32,131 nt of DNA from Balneolaceae bacterium (GCA_007134695.1 SLKI01000098.1:1-32131); one strand, 5' to 3'; shown: positions 14,739 through 24,121, counted from the first letter of the stretch. Notes: generated by a model not told the origin, from the letters alone. Made by a program: numbers and translations.

Positions 14739-17396
14739 ATGTATCCATTTTCAACGCAGATTAATCACCGATTCCATCAGCCAGTAAAACTACTGTTGCC
14801 GATACTACTTTTTTTCACATTTTTCTGGTTCTTTTCTCAACCGGTGTCGGCCTCACATTTCCAATGGAGCAGTTATAATGCACCCGAGACCGACCCGATC
14901 GAACAGGCGAAACTCGATTGGGATGATGGTGATTATATCGGAGCGCTGGAGCGTGTAAAAAAACTTCTTGATGGTTCTGATGCGGATCGGTACCTGAGAG
15001 AGATCGCTTTGCTCACCGGTGAACTTTATCAGGTCGAAACAGTTGCTGCGGATGGCCGCAATCCACTTTTCAGCCCGGACGGCCTCCACTTTTCCTGGGA
15101 AGATCCGACTGCGGTCCGGCCGCAAACCCGGATTTCAAGAGTAACAGATAATGGTGTTGAGCATCTGTTGACGGTCGAAGGAACCGATTTCCATTTTTCA
15201 ACAACCGAATCCGCCGGGATTTATCATCATGTGGAGCGGACCGAACGAATGGCAGAGCTAGCAAGGGAGCTACAACAGGCTGCATCTGCCAGAGACCGAC
15301 AGGAGGTGTTCAGGCTGCGTGACCTGCTCGCCTGGGAAGAGCAATCCAATACCTCAATCTACTGGATCGACCTGGAATCTGGCCGGGAACAGCGGCTGCC
15401 ATTCGGTGATCTACTGGTGAGAACACCCCGTTTCGACGCTGAAGGCACGTTGTGGTTTTCTGCGCTCGACCCCGGCCAGCTCGACCGGTCCGGAATCTAC
15501 CGCTGGGAACAGGGATCCGACGCTCCGATACGGGTCACCGGGGAACAACACTTCTTCGACAGGCCGATTCCCCTTGGTGAATCAGGTAGAGTTGTATATA
15601 CAAAAATGAATTCCGCGCCCTTTCCTCTTCCCCCCGGAACCGATCGATTAACCCACGAAATCGAACAGCAAGTGGTTCTGCACGACCTCGATTCCGGCCA
15701 GACCTGGTCCTGGGAGGGTACAGCACCAATCACTTCCGAAGATCGGTCCCGAATCGCTTTTCAATCCGAAGTTGACGGGCAGAACCTGATACTTTCCCTC
15801 TACGCAAATGGCGACGACCCCCGAGTAGACACTCTTGCCACTGTAACCGAGGATATTCAGGATCCGGCGCTCAGTCCGGACGGATCCAGCCTCGCTTATA
15901 TGATTCGCGACGGCATCAGCTGGAACATCCGTGTTGTCGACACAGATGGCGGAGAGGAGCTGTTTCGAACCAACGATATTCAGCATGAACTTTTTCCACA
16001 CTTTCTGGACAATGGCACACTCCTCGCCAAGATGGGTGAGTTCCGCCACAGAAGAGCTCATATCTATGATCTGAATACGGGCGACTTCCACCGGCTTTTT
16101 CACAACAATCTGGTTCGCACTGTATCGCTGGAGTATGAGTGGGAGGCGAACGATGCAGGCAGTCACGTTCTGGTCGTAGCCGAACGCGACGGCGACACCA
16201 TCTCGGATGAACAGGGCCTCTACCTGGTCCGGCTGGACCGAAAAGTTAGCCAGAATCAGTTGAAAGAACGGGTCGAGTCGGCTCTTCAAGACGAAAGGGA
16301 ACTCAGAGCCAAAGCCGAGGAGATCTACCGCCCTATCCGCGATATGGTTCGCCAGGCCACCGAAGAGGTGAATCTAAGTCGGGTCTACCAGTACCAGAAA
16401 GCACTCTATGATTTCGGATCCAAGAATGTCCGGCAGCCCGGAAACCGGAAAGCTGGTGAATATATCTACAATACCCTCAAATCGTTCGGATATGAGCCGG
16501 AGCTTCAGTGGTTCGAACCGTTTGACGGCATCGAGTCTGCCAATGTGATAGCCCGTCTCGAGGGAACCGAACATCCCGAGGTGGTCTATATCCTCAGCTC
16601 CCATTACGATTCGGTGACCCGTAGCCCCGGCGCAGACGACAACAGTTCGGGAACAGCCGTGTTGCTGGAGACCGCACGAGTCCTGGCAGAGAATCCGCTG
16701 CCGGCTACCATCATATTCGCATCTCTGACAGCCGAAGAGGATGGATTGCTCGGAGCCCGCGAGTTTGTCCGCCGCGCCGATGAGGAGGGACTCCAGGCGG
16801 CCGGTGTGGTGAATAACGACATGATGGGCTGGACTCGTCACCACCGGCTCGACAATACGATTCGGTTTTCCAACCACGGAATCCGGGATGTACAGCACTC
16901 CGGTGCGATTCTTTTTACCGACCTGATCACCTACGATTCTCGCTACTACCGTTTTACCGACGCCCACGTTTTCTTCGATGCATACGGCGATGTAATCGGT
17001 GGAATCGGTTCCTATCCGATCCTTGGGAATCCAAATTATCACCAAACCACCGATCGACTCGAAACCATGAACCACCGCCTGGTACGTGAAGTTGCCAAAT
17101 CCACGACCGCCACTCTGATGAATCTTGCATCCACGCCATCGGTCGTGCCCGGCGTCCACGCAGAAAGCAGAGGCGGCGAAACTCATGTGAGCTGGGAGCG
17201 ATCGCCGGAGTCCGATATTGTTGCCTACAAGGTAAAATACCGATCCGGCGACGGATCCCTTCGCACTGCGAAAACCGAAGACCTGCAGATACGGCTCGGG
17301 CGTGTAGAACCGGGCAGCGAGATCTCTGTTGCAGCAGTTAACCGCCGCGGAATGATATCCTGGAGCTGGAGTAGTGTGACGGCTTCATCAGACTGA
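14739..17396 (+). CDS. Exported M28-family zinc aminopeptidase with N-terminal beta-propeller and C-terminal FN3 domain
   Basis: The 885-residue protein begins with a long signal peptide (VKLLLPILLFFTFFWFFSQPVSAS, cut near residue 39). Residues about 105-500 contain WD40/PD40-type repeats (FSPDGLHFSWE, LSPDGSSLAYMIRDG, and others) forming a TolB-like propeller. A helical linker (505-560) leads to the M28 catalytic domain, 560-800, with all zinc ligands in view: His622 (SSHYDS), Asp633 (GADDNSSG), Glu666-Glu667 (TAEEDG), Asp694 (NNDMMGW) and His768 (NPNYHQTTD). A fibronectin type III domain (805-880) closes the protein. It should act as an aminopeptidase in the periplasm or outside. It has no lipobox and no T9SS C-terminal domain that I can see. 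Confidence 0.88.
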   Translation: MYPFSTQINHRFHQPVKLLLPILLFFTFFWFFSQPVSASHFQWSSYNAPETDPIEQAKLDWDDGDYIGALERVKKLLDGSDADRYLREIALLTGELYQVETVAADGRNPLFSPDGLHFSWEDPTAVRPQTRISRVTDNGVEHLLTVEGTDFHFSTTESAGIYHHVERTERMAELARELQQAASARDRQEVFRLRDLLAWEEQSNTSIYWIDLESGREQRLPFGDLLVRTPRFDAEGTLWFSALDPGQLDRSGIYRWEQGSDAPIRVTGEQHFFDRPIPLGESGRVVYTKMNSAPFPLPPGTDRLTHEIEQQVVLHDLDSGQTWSWEGTAPITSEDRSRIAFQSEVDGQNLILSLYANGDDPRVDTLATVTEDIQDPALSPDGSSLAYMIRDGISWNIRVVDTDGGEELFRTNDIQHELFPHFLDNGTLLAKMGEFRHRRAHIYDLNTGDFHRLFHNNLVRTVSLEYEWEANDAGSHVLVVAERDGDTISDEQGLYLVRLDRKVSQNQLKERVESALQDERELRAKAEEIYRPIRDMVRQATEEVNLSRVYQYQKALYDFGSKNVRQPGNRKAGEYIYNTLKSFGYEPELQWFEPFDGIESANVIARLEGTEHPEVVYILSSHYDSVTRSPGADDNSSGTAVLLETARVLAENPLPATIIFASLTAEEDGLLGAREFVRRADEEGLQAAGVVNNDMMGWTRHHRLDNTIRFSNHGIRDVQHSGAILFTDLITYDSRYYRFTDAHVFFDAYGDVIGGIGSYPILGNPNYHQTTDRLETMNHRLVREVAKSTTATLMNLASTPSVVPGVHAESRGGETHVSWERSPESDIVAYKVKYRSGDGSLRTAKTEDLQIRLGRVEPGSEISVAAVNRRGMISWSWSSVTASSD

Positions 17397-17420
17397 TCCC
17401 TCCGGGGGCATTAAATATGT

Positions 17421-17443
17421 TGCAGTTCGCAAAGCGGACTGCA
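17421..17443. other. Strong hairpin between peptidase and MscS genes
   Basis: TGCAGTTCGC and GCGGACTGCA pair over ten base pairs (one G-T) around an AAA loop. It lies 24 bp after the peptidase stop codon. No T-tract follows, so it may be a factor-dependent end, an mRNA-stabilising structure or an operator. Confidence 0.6.
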
Positions 17444-17501
17444 CGCCAACTACAAGTTTCCAGTAATATCCTGAACTTTTTAAAAATCAATTCGGAATTC
17501 T

Positions 17502-18737
17502 ATGGAACTGCTGACTGAATCGAACGATATTGTTCTTGCCGGTAATGAGCTTTGGCGCATTATTTCGATGACCGGTGTGATCGCACTGGCTTTCTTTATT
17601 GGCAAACTGATCAAATTTTTTCTGAACCGGATGGTTCCGAAGCTGGTCGAGCGAAATCAGCATCTGCTTTCGGTCGCTATCCGGTCTGCTTCGCGTTCGG
17701 TAACGTTCCTGGTCTTCGCTTTCGGACTACGGATTGCACTGACCTTTCTGATCATTCCCGAGGGATTCGAAAGCCTGCTGTTCACCATCGTCGAAGTGCT
17801 GATCATCTTCTCGATCGGGCACTTCGCCTACCGGCTGGTGGACGTGGTAGATGAGTGGCTCCAGCGTTTTTCCAGTGAGGGGGGTGAGAGCCATCTCGAC
17901 GATATGCTTATTCCGATCGTGGGCAAGGCGCTTCGGGTTGCGGTTGTTATTCTCGTGATTTTGCAGACGGCCCAGGCGCTGAGTGACCAGCCGATCACCA
18001 GTATCCTGGCCGGACTCGGAATCGGGGGCCTCGCGCTCGGCCTCGCTGCCCAGGACACGATCCGTAACTTCTTCGGTTCCCTGATGATCTTTGCCGACAA
18101 ACCCTTTGATGTGGGTGAACTCGTCAACATGAACGGAATTCTTGGAGTCGTTCAGGAGGTCGGGGTACGAACTACCAAAGTGAGCACTCTGGATGGCCAC
18201 CAGTTGACGATCCCCAACGGGAATCTGGCCAATACGACGATCCATAATATCGGCAAACGTCCCTTCATCCGGCGTGTATTCGATGTGACCATCACCTACG
18301 ATACCTCTCCTGAAATGGTGGACAGGGCTGTCGAAATCCTCAAGGAGATTCTGGACAATCATGAAGGGATGGACCCGGAACGACCGCCGCGAGTCTATTT
18401 CGACGAACTGAATGCCGACTCGCTCAACCTCAAGTGTTTCTACTGGTACCATCCGCCCGATTACTGGAACTACATGGATTTTACCGAATGGGTGAACCGG
18501 GAAATATTCCGCCGTTTTAATGATGAGGGAATCGATTTTGCATTTCCGACTCAGACAATCTATCTGGCGGGCGACAAGGATCGTCCACTGGATGTGGGGA
18601 TGCGGGATCGAATCGACTCCGGAAGCGGGCAGCAGCCGGAAACAGGCGGCAGTCAGACAGGCTCGGATAGTGGACAGCAACCCGGTTCGAGCAGCAAACC
18701 ACCGGGTTCGGACAGCGGCCGACAGCCCAACGCCTGA
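17502..18737 (+). CDS. Mechanosensitive ion channel, MscS family
   Basis: The 411-residue protein has about four to five TM segments. The pore helix and following region carry the MscS signature: SILAGLGIGGLALGLAAQDTIRNFFGSLMIF (about 167-197), then DKPFDVGELVNMNGILGVVQEVGVRTTKVSTLDGHQLTIPN in the cytosolic beta domain. A C-terminal alpha/beta domain runs to about 368. It should open under membrane tension to release solutes in hypo-osmotic shock. The last 40 residues are an unusual low-complexity tail rich in Gly, Ser, Gln and Pro, with repeated GSDSG-QQP-like units. The HD hydrolase gene starts 15 bp downstream and is probably co-transcribed. Confidence 0.92.
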   Translation: MELLTESNDIVLAGNELWRIISMTGVIALAFFIGKLIKFFLNRMVPKLVERNQHLLSVAIRSASRSVTFLVFAFGLRIALTFLIIPEGFESLLFTIVEVLIIFSIGHFAYRLVDVVDEWLQRFSSEGGESHLDDMLIPIVGKALRVAVVILVILQTAQALSDQPITSILAGLGIGGLALGLAAQDTIRNFFGSLMIFADKPFDVGELVNMNGILGVVQEVGVRTTKVSTLDGHQLTIPNGNLANTTIHNIGKRPFIRRVFDVTITYDTSPEMVDRAVEILKEILDNHEGMDPERPPRVYFDELNADSLNLKCFYWYHPPDYWNYMDFTEWVNREIFRRFNDEGIDFAFPTQTIYLAGDKDRPLDVGMRDRIDSGSGQQPETGGSQTGSDSGQQPGSSSKPPGSDSGRQPNA

Positions 18738-18752
18738 AGTGAGTGATCTCCT

Positions 18753-19427
18753 GTGGACAACACCGAATCCCACAACCCGATCGATTTGAAACGGTGGGAG
18801 GATAAGTTCCGCCGGATTCTGCTGGAAGAGTGTCTTGATGATGCGGACTCTGCACACGACCTGGCCCATACCACCCGGGTGGTTGCCTCTGCCCGCAGGC
18901 TTGCGGAAAGGGAGGGTGCAGAGCTGGAGGTCGTTCTGCCCTCCGCCTGGCTGCACGATTGCGTAACGCTGCCGAAAGATCACCCGGACAGGAAAAAGGC
19001 TTCGACGCTTTCGGCGGATCGGGCGATTCGGTATCTGGAGGAGCTGGGTTACCCATCCACTCATCTGGATGCAATTCACCACGCAATTGCTGCTCACAGT
19101 TTTTCATCCGGAATTGAACCTGAAACAACCGAGGCGGCTGTGGTCCGTGATGCGGATCGGCTTGATGCACTGGGAGCGATCGGCCTTGCTCGCTGCCTCA
19201 CAGTCGGCGCAGAGTTGGGCCGTTCTCTCTACAATCCGGATGATCCATTCTGCACCTGCCGCCAACCCGACGACAACCGATGGACCCTCGACCATTTCTA
19301 TCAGAAACTGCTCAGGCTTCCGGAGGGAATGTTGACTTCTGCAGGCCGAACCGAAGCTGAGCGAAGGGTTAAATTTCTGAAACAATTTCTCAGTGAGCTG
19401 CGGCGAGAAATCGATGAAGGATCCTGA
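18753..19427 (+). CDS. HD-domain phosphohydrolase, YedJ-like
   Basis: The 224-residue protein carries the HD metal-binding pattern: HDLAHTTRVV (His35, Asp36, His39), LHDCV (His68, Asp69), a distal HH (109-110) and AHSF (His115), and VRDADRLDALGAIGLAR (Asp133, Asp135). The arrangement matches YedJ-type HD hydrolases, which act on nucleotides or related phosphate esters; the substrate cannot be deduced. The start is a GTG at 18753, because no in-frame ATG exists before residue 177 and the HD-domain similarity begins well before that. It follows the MscS gene by 15 bp and is convergent with the MarR gene. Confidence 0.85.
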   Translation: MDNTESHNPIDLKRWEDKFRRILLEECLDDADSAHDLAHTTRVVASARRLAEREGAELEVVLPSAWLHDCVTLPKDHPDRKKASTLSADRAIRYLEELGYPSTHLDAIHHAIAAHSFSSGIEPETTEAAVVRDADRLDALGAIGLARCLTVGAELGRSLYNPDDPFCTCRQPDDNRWTLDHFYQKLLRLPEGMLTSAGRTEAERRVKFLKQFLSELRREIDEGS

Positions 19428-19495
19428 TCCGAGGATCTTCAAGAGATTGACAATGGCCCCTGACCTGAACCTGGGCAATTATCGATTCAACCTTA

Positions 19496-19912
19496 TTATT
19501 CGTCCATCTGCCGAATGCCGAACTCCAGCATCCTGCTGAGAGTATCCTGATACTTTACTCCCCACAGTTTTTCCAGTTCCCTGTCGAACCTCTCCATCTC
19601 TTTCTCAAGTTCACCGACAAGCTCCCGCCCCCCTTCGGTCAGCTCCAGCATAATCTCCTTTCCCTCCCGGATTCGTTCGACCAGGCCGCCGTTATTCAAT
19701 TTGTCGACAAATCGGGTCAAGGTGGAGGGAGCCAGATGAAAAACCCTCGAAAGCTCTTTCTGGCCGGCCCCGTCTCGCTTGTGAATGGCAAGTAGCAGCA
19801 GTACGTAACTCATCGACCAGCCGTAAGGCCGAAAATGCCGATCCGCCAAGGTGGAAACTTTTCGCGCCATGGCATTTGTCTGAACATAGATATGAGAGCC
19901 AAACTCCTCCAT
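19496..19912 (-). CDS. MarR-family transcriptional regulator
   Basis: The product is 138 residues from ATG 19912, the usual MarR length. The winged helix is evident: GQKELSRVFHLAPSTLTRFVDKLNNGGLVERIREGKEIMLELTEGGREL, with APSTLTRFVDKL as recognition helix. Flanking helices (EEFGSHIYVQTNAMARKVSTLADRHF and the C-terminal EKEMERFDRELEKLWG) would form the dimer interface. The reading frame continues 53 codons upstream into the scpA start, but MarR similarity starts at 19912. A TAAGTTTG box on the minus strand (19929-19922) lies just before the start and would give a nearly leaderless mRNA. Its targets are unknown; scpA is divergent, 97 bp away. Confidence 0.87.
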   Translation of the reverse strand: MEEFGSHIYVQTNAMARKVSTLADRHFRPYGWSMSYVLLLLAIHKRDGAGQKELSRVFHLAPSTLTRFVDKLNNGGLVERIREGKEIMLELTEGGRELVGELEKEMERFDRELEKLWGVKYQDTLSRMLEFGIRQMDE

Positions 19913-19921
19913 TTGTACATA

Positions 19922-19929
19922 CAAACTTA
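19922..19929 (-). promoter_or_regulatory. Minus-strand -7 box upstream of MarR gene
   Basis: CAAACTTA on the plus strand reads TAAGTTTG on the minus strand, a match to TAnnTTTG, ten bases before the MarR start. No convincing -33 box is seen. Confidence 0.35.
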
Positions 19930-19941
19930 CGGATTTTTGAT

Positions 19942-19949
19942 TATTTTTG
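19942..19949 (+). promoter_or_regulatory. Plus-strand -7 box upstream of scpA
   Basis: TATTTTTG matches TAnnTTTG and lies 60 bp before the scpA start in the 97-bp divergent gap. A TTTG at 19912-19915 is too far away for the usual spacing, so this is tentative. Confidence 0.4.
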
Positions 19950-20009
19950 CATATACATTTCATTTTTCGCAACCGATTTGCGATATTTTTCCAACGGCTA
20001 TATCCCGAT

Positions 20010-20771
20010 ATGTACAGAGTCCAACTGAAAAATTTCGAAGGGCCACTCGACCTGCTGCTTTTCTTTATCAAGCGGGACGAGCTTGATATCTACGATATTC
20101 CCATCTCCCACATCACCAATGAATTCCTGGAGTATATCCATCTCATGGAAGAGCTCGACCTCGATGTCGCCAGCGAGTTCATTCTCATGGCAAGCCTGCT
20201 GATGTCGATCAAGGCACGGATGATGCTTCCCGTCGAAGAGGATCCAGACGAGGAGTTCGACGAGGAAGATCCGCGATACGAACTGGTACAGAAGCTCCTG
20301 GAGTATAAGCGGTACAAGGAGATGGCAGAAAAGATGACGGTGATCGACGAAGAAACCCGTAAAAAATATTACCGCGGAAATCCGGATGAGGATAAGGTCG
20401 AAAAACAGGCTACCGGTGAGGCTCTCAGAGATGTTACTCTCTTTGAGCTGATGGCCGCATTCCGCAACGTTTTGGACAAAACCCGGGAGAAACGATCCTA
20501 TCACCGGGTAGAAAAGTTCAGCTATACTGTCGAAGAGCAGTCGGAATTTATCCTCAACACCCTCCAGAAAAAGGGACGTCAATCATTTCTGCAACTTTGC
20601 AGCGAGATGACCGACCGTCTGGCTGTTGTCGTTACTTTTCTTGCCACCCTTGAGATGCTTAAAGAACAGCAGATTGATCTCTATATCGAAAATGAGGATC
20701 CGACCGACTTCTATCTGGATCTCAAGCCGGTTGATGAGATCATCGGTTCAGAAATTCCGGTCAACCGCTAA
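20010..20771 (+). CDS. scpA: Segregation and condensation protein A (kleisin)
   Basis: The 253-residue protein starts with MYRVQLKNFEGPLDLLLFFIKRDELDIYDIPI, the diagnostic N-terminal ScpA motif that contacts the SMC neck, followed by EFILMASLLMSIKARMMLP. An acidic linker (EEDPDEEFDEEDPRYE) follows, and the C-terminal winged-helix region (FLQLCSEMTDRLAVVVTFLATLEMLKEQQIDL) should bind the SMC head. With Smc and ScpB it forms the bacterial condensin for chromosome segregation. The frame is open 21 codons upstream, but the family start is at 20010. No scpB or smc lies in the window. Confidence 0.95.
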   Translation: MYRVQLKNFEGPLDLLLFFIKRDELDIYDIPISHITNEFLEYIHLMEELDLDVASEFILMASLLMSIKARMMLPVEEDPDEEFDEEDPRYELVQKLLEYKRYKEMAEKMTVIDEETRKKYYRGNPDEDKVEKQATGEALRDVTLFELMAAFRNVLDKTREKRSYHRVEKFSYTVEEQSEFILNTLQKKGRQSFLQLCSEMTDRLAVVVTFLATLEMLKEQQIDLYIENEDPTDFYLDLKPVDEIIGSEIPVNR

Positions 20772-20778
20772 TCCTCCT

Positions 20779-20878
20779 GCGCCGGCAGTCGTCACCTCTG
20801 ACCTGTTCAAGCCCGCCCTATTAGAGATATTCTGCCCCCTTGAAAGATATATCCCAACCGGCGCCGGCAGGCGTCACC
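20779..20878. repeat. Pair of 18-bp direct repeats between convergent genes
   Basis: GCGCCGGCAGTCGTCACC (20779-20796) and GCGCCGGCAGGCGTCACC (20861-20878) differ at one base and begin 82 bp apart between scpA and the TPR-CHAT gene. The second runs into CCCTG and seven Ts (20882-20888), so this end may act as a weak terminator for scpA. Confidence 0.65.
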
Positions 20879-20895
20879 CCTGTTTTTTTATATCG

Positions 20896-23800
20896 TCAGG
20901 ATCCGAACAGGATGAAGGCTGCCCAATTTGTCGGAAACGCGTATTCCGGCTGTTCGATCATGGAGAGTTTGGCGCTGCGTAACGCTTCCGACTTTCCTTT
21001 ACCCGACAGAAGCTCCTCATAAAATCGAATCATCAAATCGGAGGTTTCCCGGTCACCCACTTTCCAGAGAGACACAACCAGGTTACCGGCACCGCTGTAA
21101 ATAAATGAACGGGTAAAGCCGATCAGCCCCTCACCCCTGGCAATCCTGCCAACCCCCGTTTCGCATGCACTCAACACGACGAGTTCGGCATTAAGATTCA
21201 AATTCAGTATGTCGCGCTGAAAGAGTACATTTTGCCCGCCCCCTTCTTCGGACGGCCCGGGGAGGTCTGCTGCCAAAACGATCCCGGACAGCTCCGGTGA
21301 AGATTCGTTGACAAAGGCATGGGTTGCAAAATGGATCCAGCGATACTGCGCCAGATCATGGGCAAGAAGGTTGGGGATCGTCGCCTGTCTGTTTAACCAG
21401 ATATCGGCCTGGCGCGGCTGTGCAAATGGGTTCCAGAATCTCCTTTCGGTACGGTACAGTTCGGTAATCTGCTCTGTTTCAAATCGCGATACCGGGAGTG
21501 GTGTCACCTCTTCGGTGTAGCTGCGCAGTTCTGCAGGCCCATCGACAACCGACCCGTCGTCCGCAAATGGAGCGACCGCCAGCATACGATCATCCGGCGA
21601 TGCAGTCTGCTCTCGCATTTTTCGGTATATCGACATGGAGGGTATATAGCTGATCGAAACGTCTCGAATCCAGTAACCCCATTCATGCGCATAAGCATCC
21701 TCCGGTTCTGCCGACAAGAGTAGTTCGAAAGGCAGGTGATGGAGGAGTTGGTCAGGGGCAACCTTTACTTTTTCGACGCCCGTCAGGCGCTCATCCAGCG
21801 GCTCTACAAGGTTCTGATAGAGCGATCGTGCGTGCCGTCTATATTCCACCGAGTTTCGTTCATCGATCGCTGTCAGTAACTCTTCAACCTTCTGTGGTAC
21901 ATCTCCGGAGGGGCCGAGTTTGTGCAGAGTCAGATCCCGGCTGCTCAAAACTGTTGCATATACATTTTCCTCCCCCATCAAATAGGAAATAACCGCCTCC
22001 TCGTCAGTCAGTAACTCACGAACTTCATCCGCCGAAATCAGGCCCCGGTGATACTTGATCTCATAATAATCCGGATACTCCTCCTCAACTATCTGCATCC
22101 AGTCCTGCTGCTTTTGATGAACAACAAAGAGTGAATCCTGAAGCGCAGAGATCCTGGAGGGGTCCCGCTCTTCATTCTCCTTCTCCCGTTCCATTGCAAG
22201 CTGCTGATGAATTGCGGCAATCTGTTCATTCAGTACCTGTTCATGCTCAAGCATCTCCTCTGAAATCCCGGCGATCTCTCTTGCCTCCAGTTCTCTGAGC
22301 AGCTCAACCGCTATTCGAGCCCTGCTTTTTTCTGCAATAGCAAATGCACTGTTCAGATAGGAGGGGTCGCCGCTGACCCTCCAAAGATTATAAATAGCCT
22401 CCATCGCTCCTTCATACACCGAATAGTGCTCCCCCAGCAAGTTCAGTTTGGATGCTTCATGCTGGAATCTCAACTGCAGATCGTCGATCAGTTCCATGGC
22501 CAGCTCATAGGTGTGGTACGAAGTTTCAAGGTACTCCCGATTCCTGTTGACGAGGAAGTATTCGGTCAACAGGCTTGCTTTCGCTTCCAATGCTTTCAAC
22601 AACGAAATCGGATGAGAGCTCTCCAGAACTGCCGGATTATCTTCTATATTCCGGGATTCAAACGAATTGGCCAAGCGAACGATCGCCTCCTGATACATTT
22701 CAAACGCCTGGCCAAACCGCTTCTTGCCGCGATAGAGATCTCCCTGCTTTACCAGGGCTTCTGCTACTTCCGGGTGATTGAACCCAAGCCGATCCCGGCC
22801 AATTCGTATCACCTCCTCAAAATCTCGAAGGGCTCGTGTAGGCTCATCCATCACCATGTGCAGTTCACCTCTGCGGATATAGGAACTTGCCAGGGAAGGA
22901 TGATCATCTCCATAATATGTTTCACGAATCGAGATCGAGCGGTCAAGATATTCAAGTGCAGTATCCAATTCGCCTCTTTGCTGATAGATTCCGGCAAGGT
23001 TCGCCAGCCTGAATGCAACATCAGGGTGTTCGCCGCCCAGCAAGTTTACTGTTACATCCAGGGCTTCTTCCAGGTAGCGTATGGCTTCATCAAGCCTTCC
23101 CAGCACAGCGTAACTGGACCCTGCATTATTGTAGGCGATCGCCACGTTTCTGTGCCCTCTTCCATAGTTGGTTTCGAGGATTCGTGCCGACTGCAAAAAG
23201 TATTGGGCGGCCTGCTCGATATCTCCGAGATTGTAGTAGACACCGCCCATGTTATTGTAGTTCATCGCCACTTCCGGATGGTTGCTGTGGTAAAGTTTTT
23301 CCAGATACTCCCTGTTCATCCGGTAATATCGGGCCGCCTCTTCCGGTTCTCCATACTTCCTGTAGGTTACGCCCAGATTGTTGAGAATAAGCGTCATTGC
23401 AAAACTTTGCTCTCTATCGTCGTCGATCTGCCGTGCCAGCTCCTTGCCGTGCGTATACGTTTCTATCGCCTCTGGATATTGTCCGCGTGCATCCAGTATA
23501 TAGCCGTGCACCGAATGAGTCCGAACCTTGCGATCCTCTAACCCCTCAAACCGATAGATCAGTTCCAGGCTCCGCTCGGCCCACTCCAGCGCTTCATCCA
23601 GGTCGTTTTGGTCAATTGCCAGGTAGGCGCGGACGTTATAAACTCTCGACCAGATCTGGTGGCCGGATTCGAGATAGTCCCGGGCCAGCATTTCGGCCCT
23701 CTCCACCCTCTCCTCTACACGATCCATCTCTCCAAGCCGCTGCCCGGACATCGCTTTCATGATGATCGACTCGATCATCTTCTCCCAATTCTGATACTCC

Positions 23801-24057
23801 TCATAGTGACGGGTCAGAAGCTGGAATAACTCAATCGCTTCTTCCTCTTCGGCCTGCAAATAGTGAGTCCAGGCCCTTTCGAACAACTCCTCGGCTTCAC
23901 CGGGCTGAATTTCTGCTTGCTGGGCAAGCACCGGCCGGAAAAGATCAGGCAGCAGAACTGCCATCAGAGCGGCTGAATACAGTAATGCTATTGAAAAATT
24001 AGAGATGCCTCGACACATATTGACTGGTTTAGAGAAACAGAGATTGGGAAACGGCAT
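20896..24057 (-). CDS. Exported TPR protein with C-terminal CHAT (caspase-like) domain
   Basis: The 1053-residue product has an N-terminal export signal (FSIALLYSAALMAVLLP, then a probable cut after VLA) and about 10 tetratricopeptide repeats between residues 55 and 480, several of the kinesin-light-chain type (SNHPEVAMNYNNMGGVYYNLGD, GEHPDVAFRLANLAGIYQQRGE). Helical repeats continue to a coiled region near 600-660. The C-terminal 330 residues are a CHAT domain with a full catalytic dyad: His913 in IHFATHAF and Cys965 in VVLSACETG, and the GAGNLVVSLWKV strand after it. CHAT domains are clan CD cysteine proteases. The target is unknown. ATG 24018 would give a more typical signal peptide than ATG 24057. 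It lies 64 bp downstream of ftsY on the same strand. Confidence 0.87.
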   Translation of the reverse strand: MPFPNLCFSKPVNMCRGISNFSIALLYSAALMAVLLPDLFRPVLAQQAEIQPGEAEELFERAWTHYLQAEEEEAIELFQLLTRHYEEYQNWEKMIESIIMKAMSGQRLGEMDRVEERVERAEMLARDYLESGHQIWSRVYNVRAYLAIDQNDLDEALEWAERSLELIYRFEGLEDRKVRTHSVHGYILDARGQYPEAIETYTHGKELARQIDDDREQSFAMTLILNNLGVTYRKYGEPEEAARYYRMNREYLEKLYHSNHPEVAMNYNNMGGVYYNLGDIEQAAQYFLQSARILETNYGRGHRNVAIAYNNAGSSYAVLGRLDEAIRYLEEALDVTVNLLGGEHPDVAFRLANLAGIYQQRGELDTALEYLDRSISIRETYYGDDHPSLASSYIRRGELHMVMDEPTRALRDFEEVIRIGRDRLGFNHPEVAEALVKQGDLYRGKKRFGQAFEMYQEAIVRLANSFESRNIEDNPAVLESSHPISLLKALEAKASLLTEYFLVNRNREYLETSYHTYELAMELIDDLQLRFQHEASKLNLLGEHYSVYEGAMEAIYNLWRVSGDPSYLNSAFAIAEKSRARIAVELLRELEAREIAGISEEMLEHEQVLNEQIAAIHQQLAMEREKENEERDPSRISALQDSLFVVHQKQQDWMQIVEEEYPDYYEIKYHRGLISADEVRELLTDEEAVISYLMGEENVYATVLSSRDLTLHKLGPSGDVPQKVEELLTAIDERNSVEYRRHARSLYQNLVEPLDERLTGVEKVKVAPDQLLHHLPFELLLSAEPEDAYAHEWGYWIRDVSISYIPSMSIYRKMREQTASPDDRMLAVAPFADDGSVVDGPAELRSYTEEVTPLPVSRFETEQITELYRTERRFWNPFAQPRQADIWLNRQATIPNLLAHDLAQYRWIHFATHAFVNESSPELSGIVLAADLPGPSEEGGGQNVLFQRDILNLNLNAELVVLSACETGVGRIARGEGLIGFTRSFIYSGAGNLVVSLWKVGDRETSDLMIRFYEELLSGKGKSEALRSAKLSMIEQPEYAFPTNWAAFILFGS

Positions 24058-24121
24058 CCAGACCCCACAAGAGTACCTGCCATGTTAACAATAGAAAGCG
24101 ACAGAAGAAAGTACTACCCGG

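Noticed and set aside
17727-19097. 456-codon minus-strand open frame
   Set aside because: It lies antisense to the MscS and HD genes, whose products have clear families; the frame is a by-product of their codon use.
22426-23541. 371-codon plus-strand open frame
   Set aside because: It is antisense to the TPR repeats of the CHAT protein and has no protein-like pattern.
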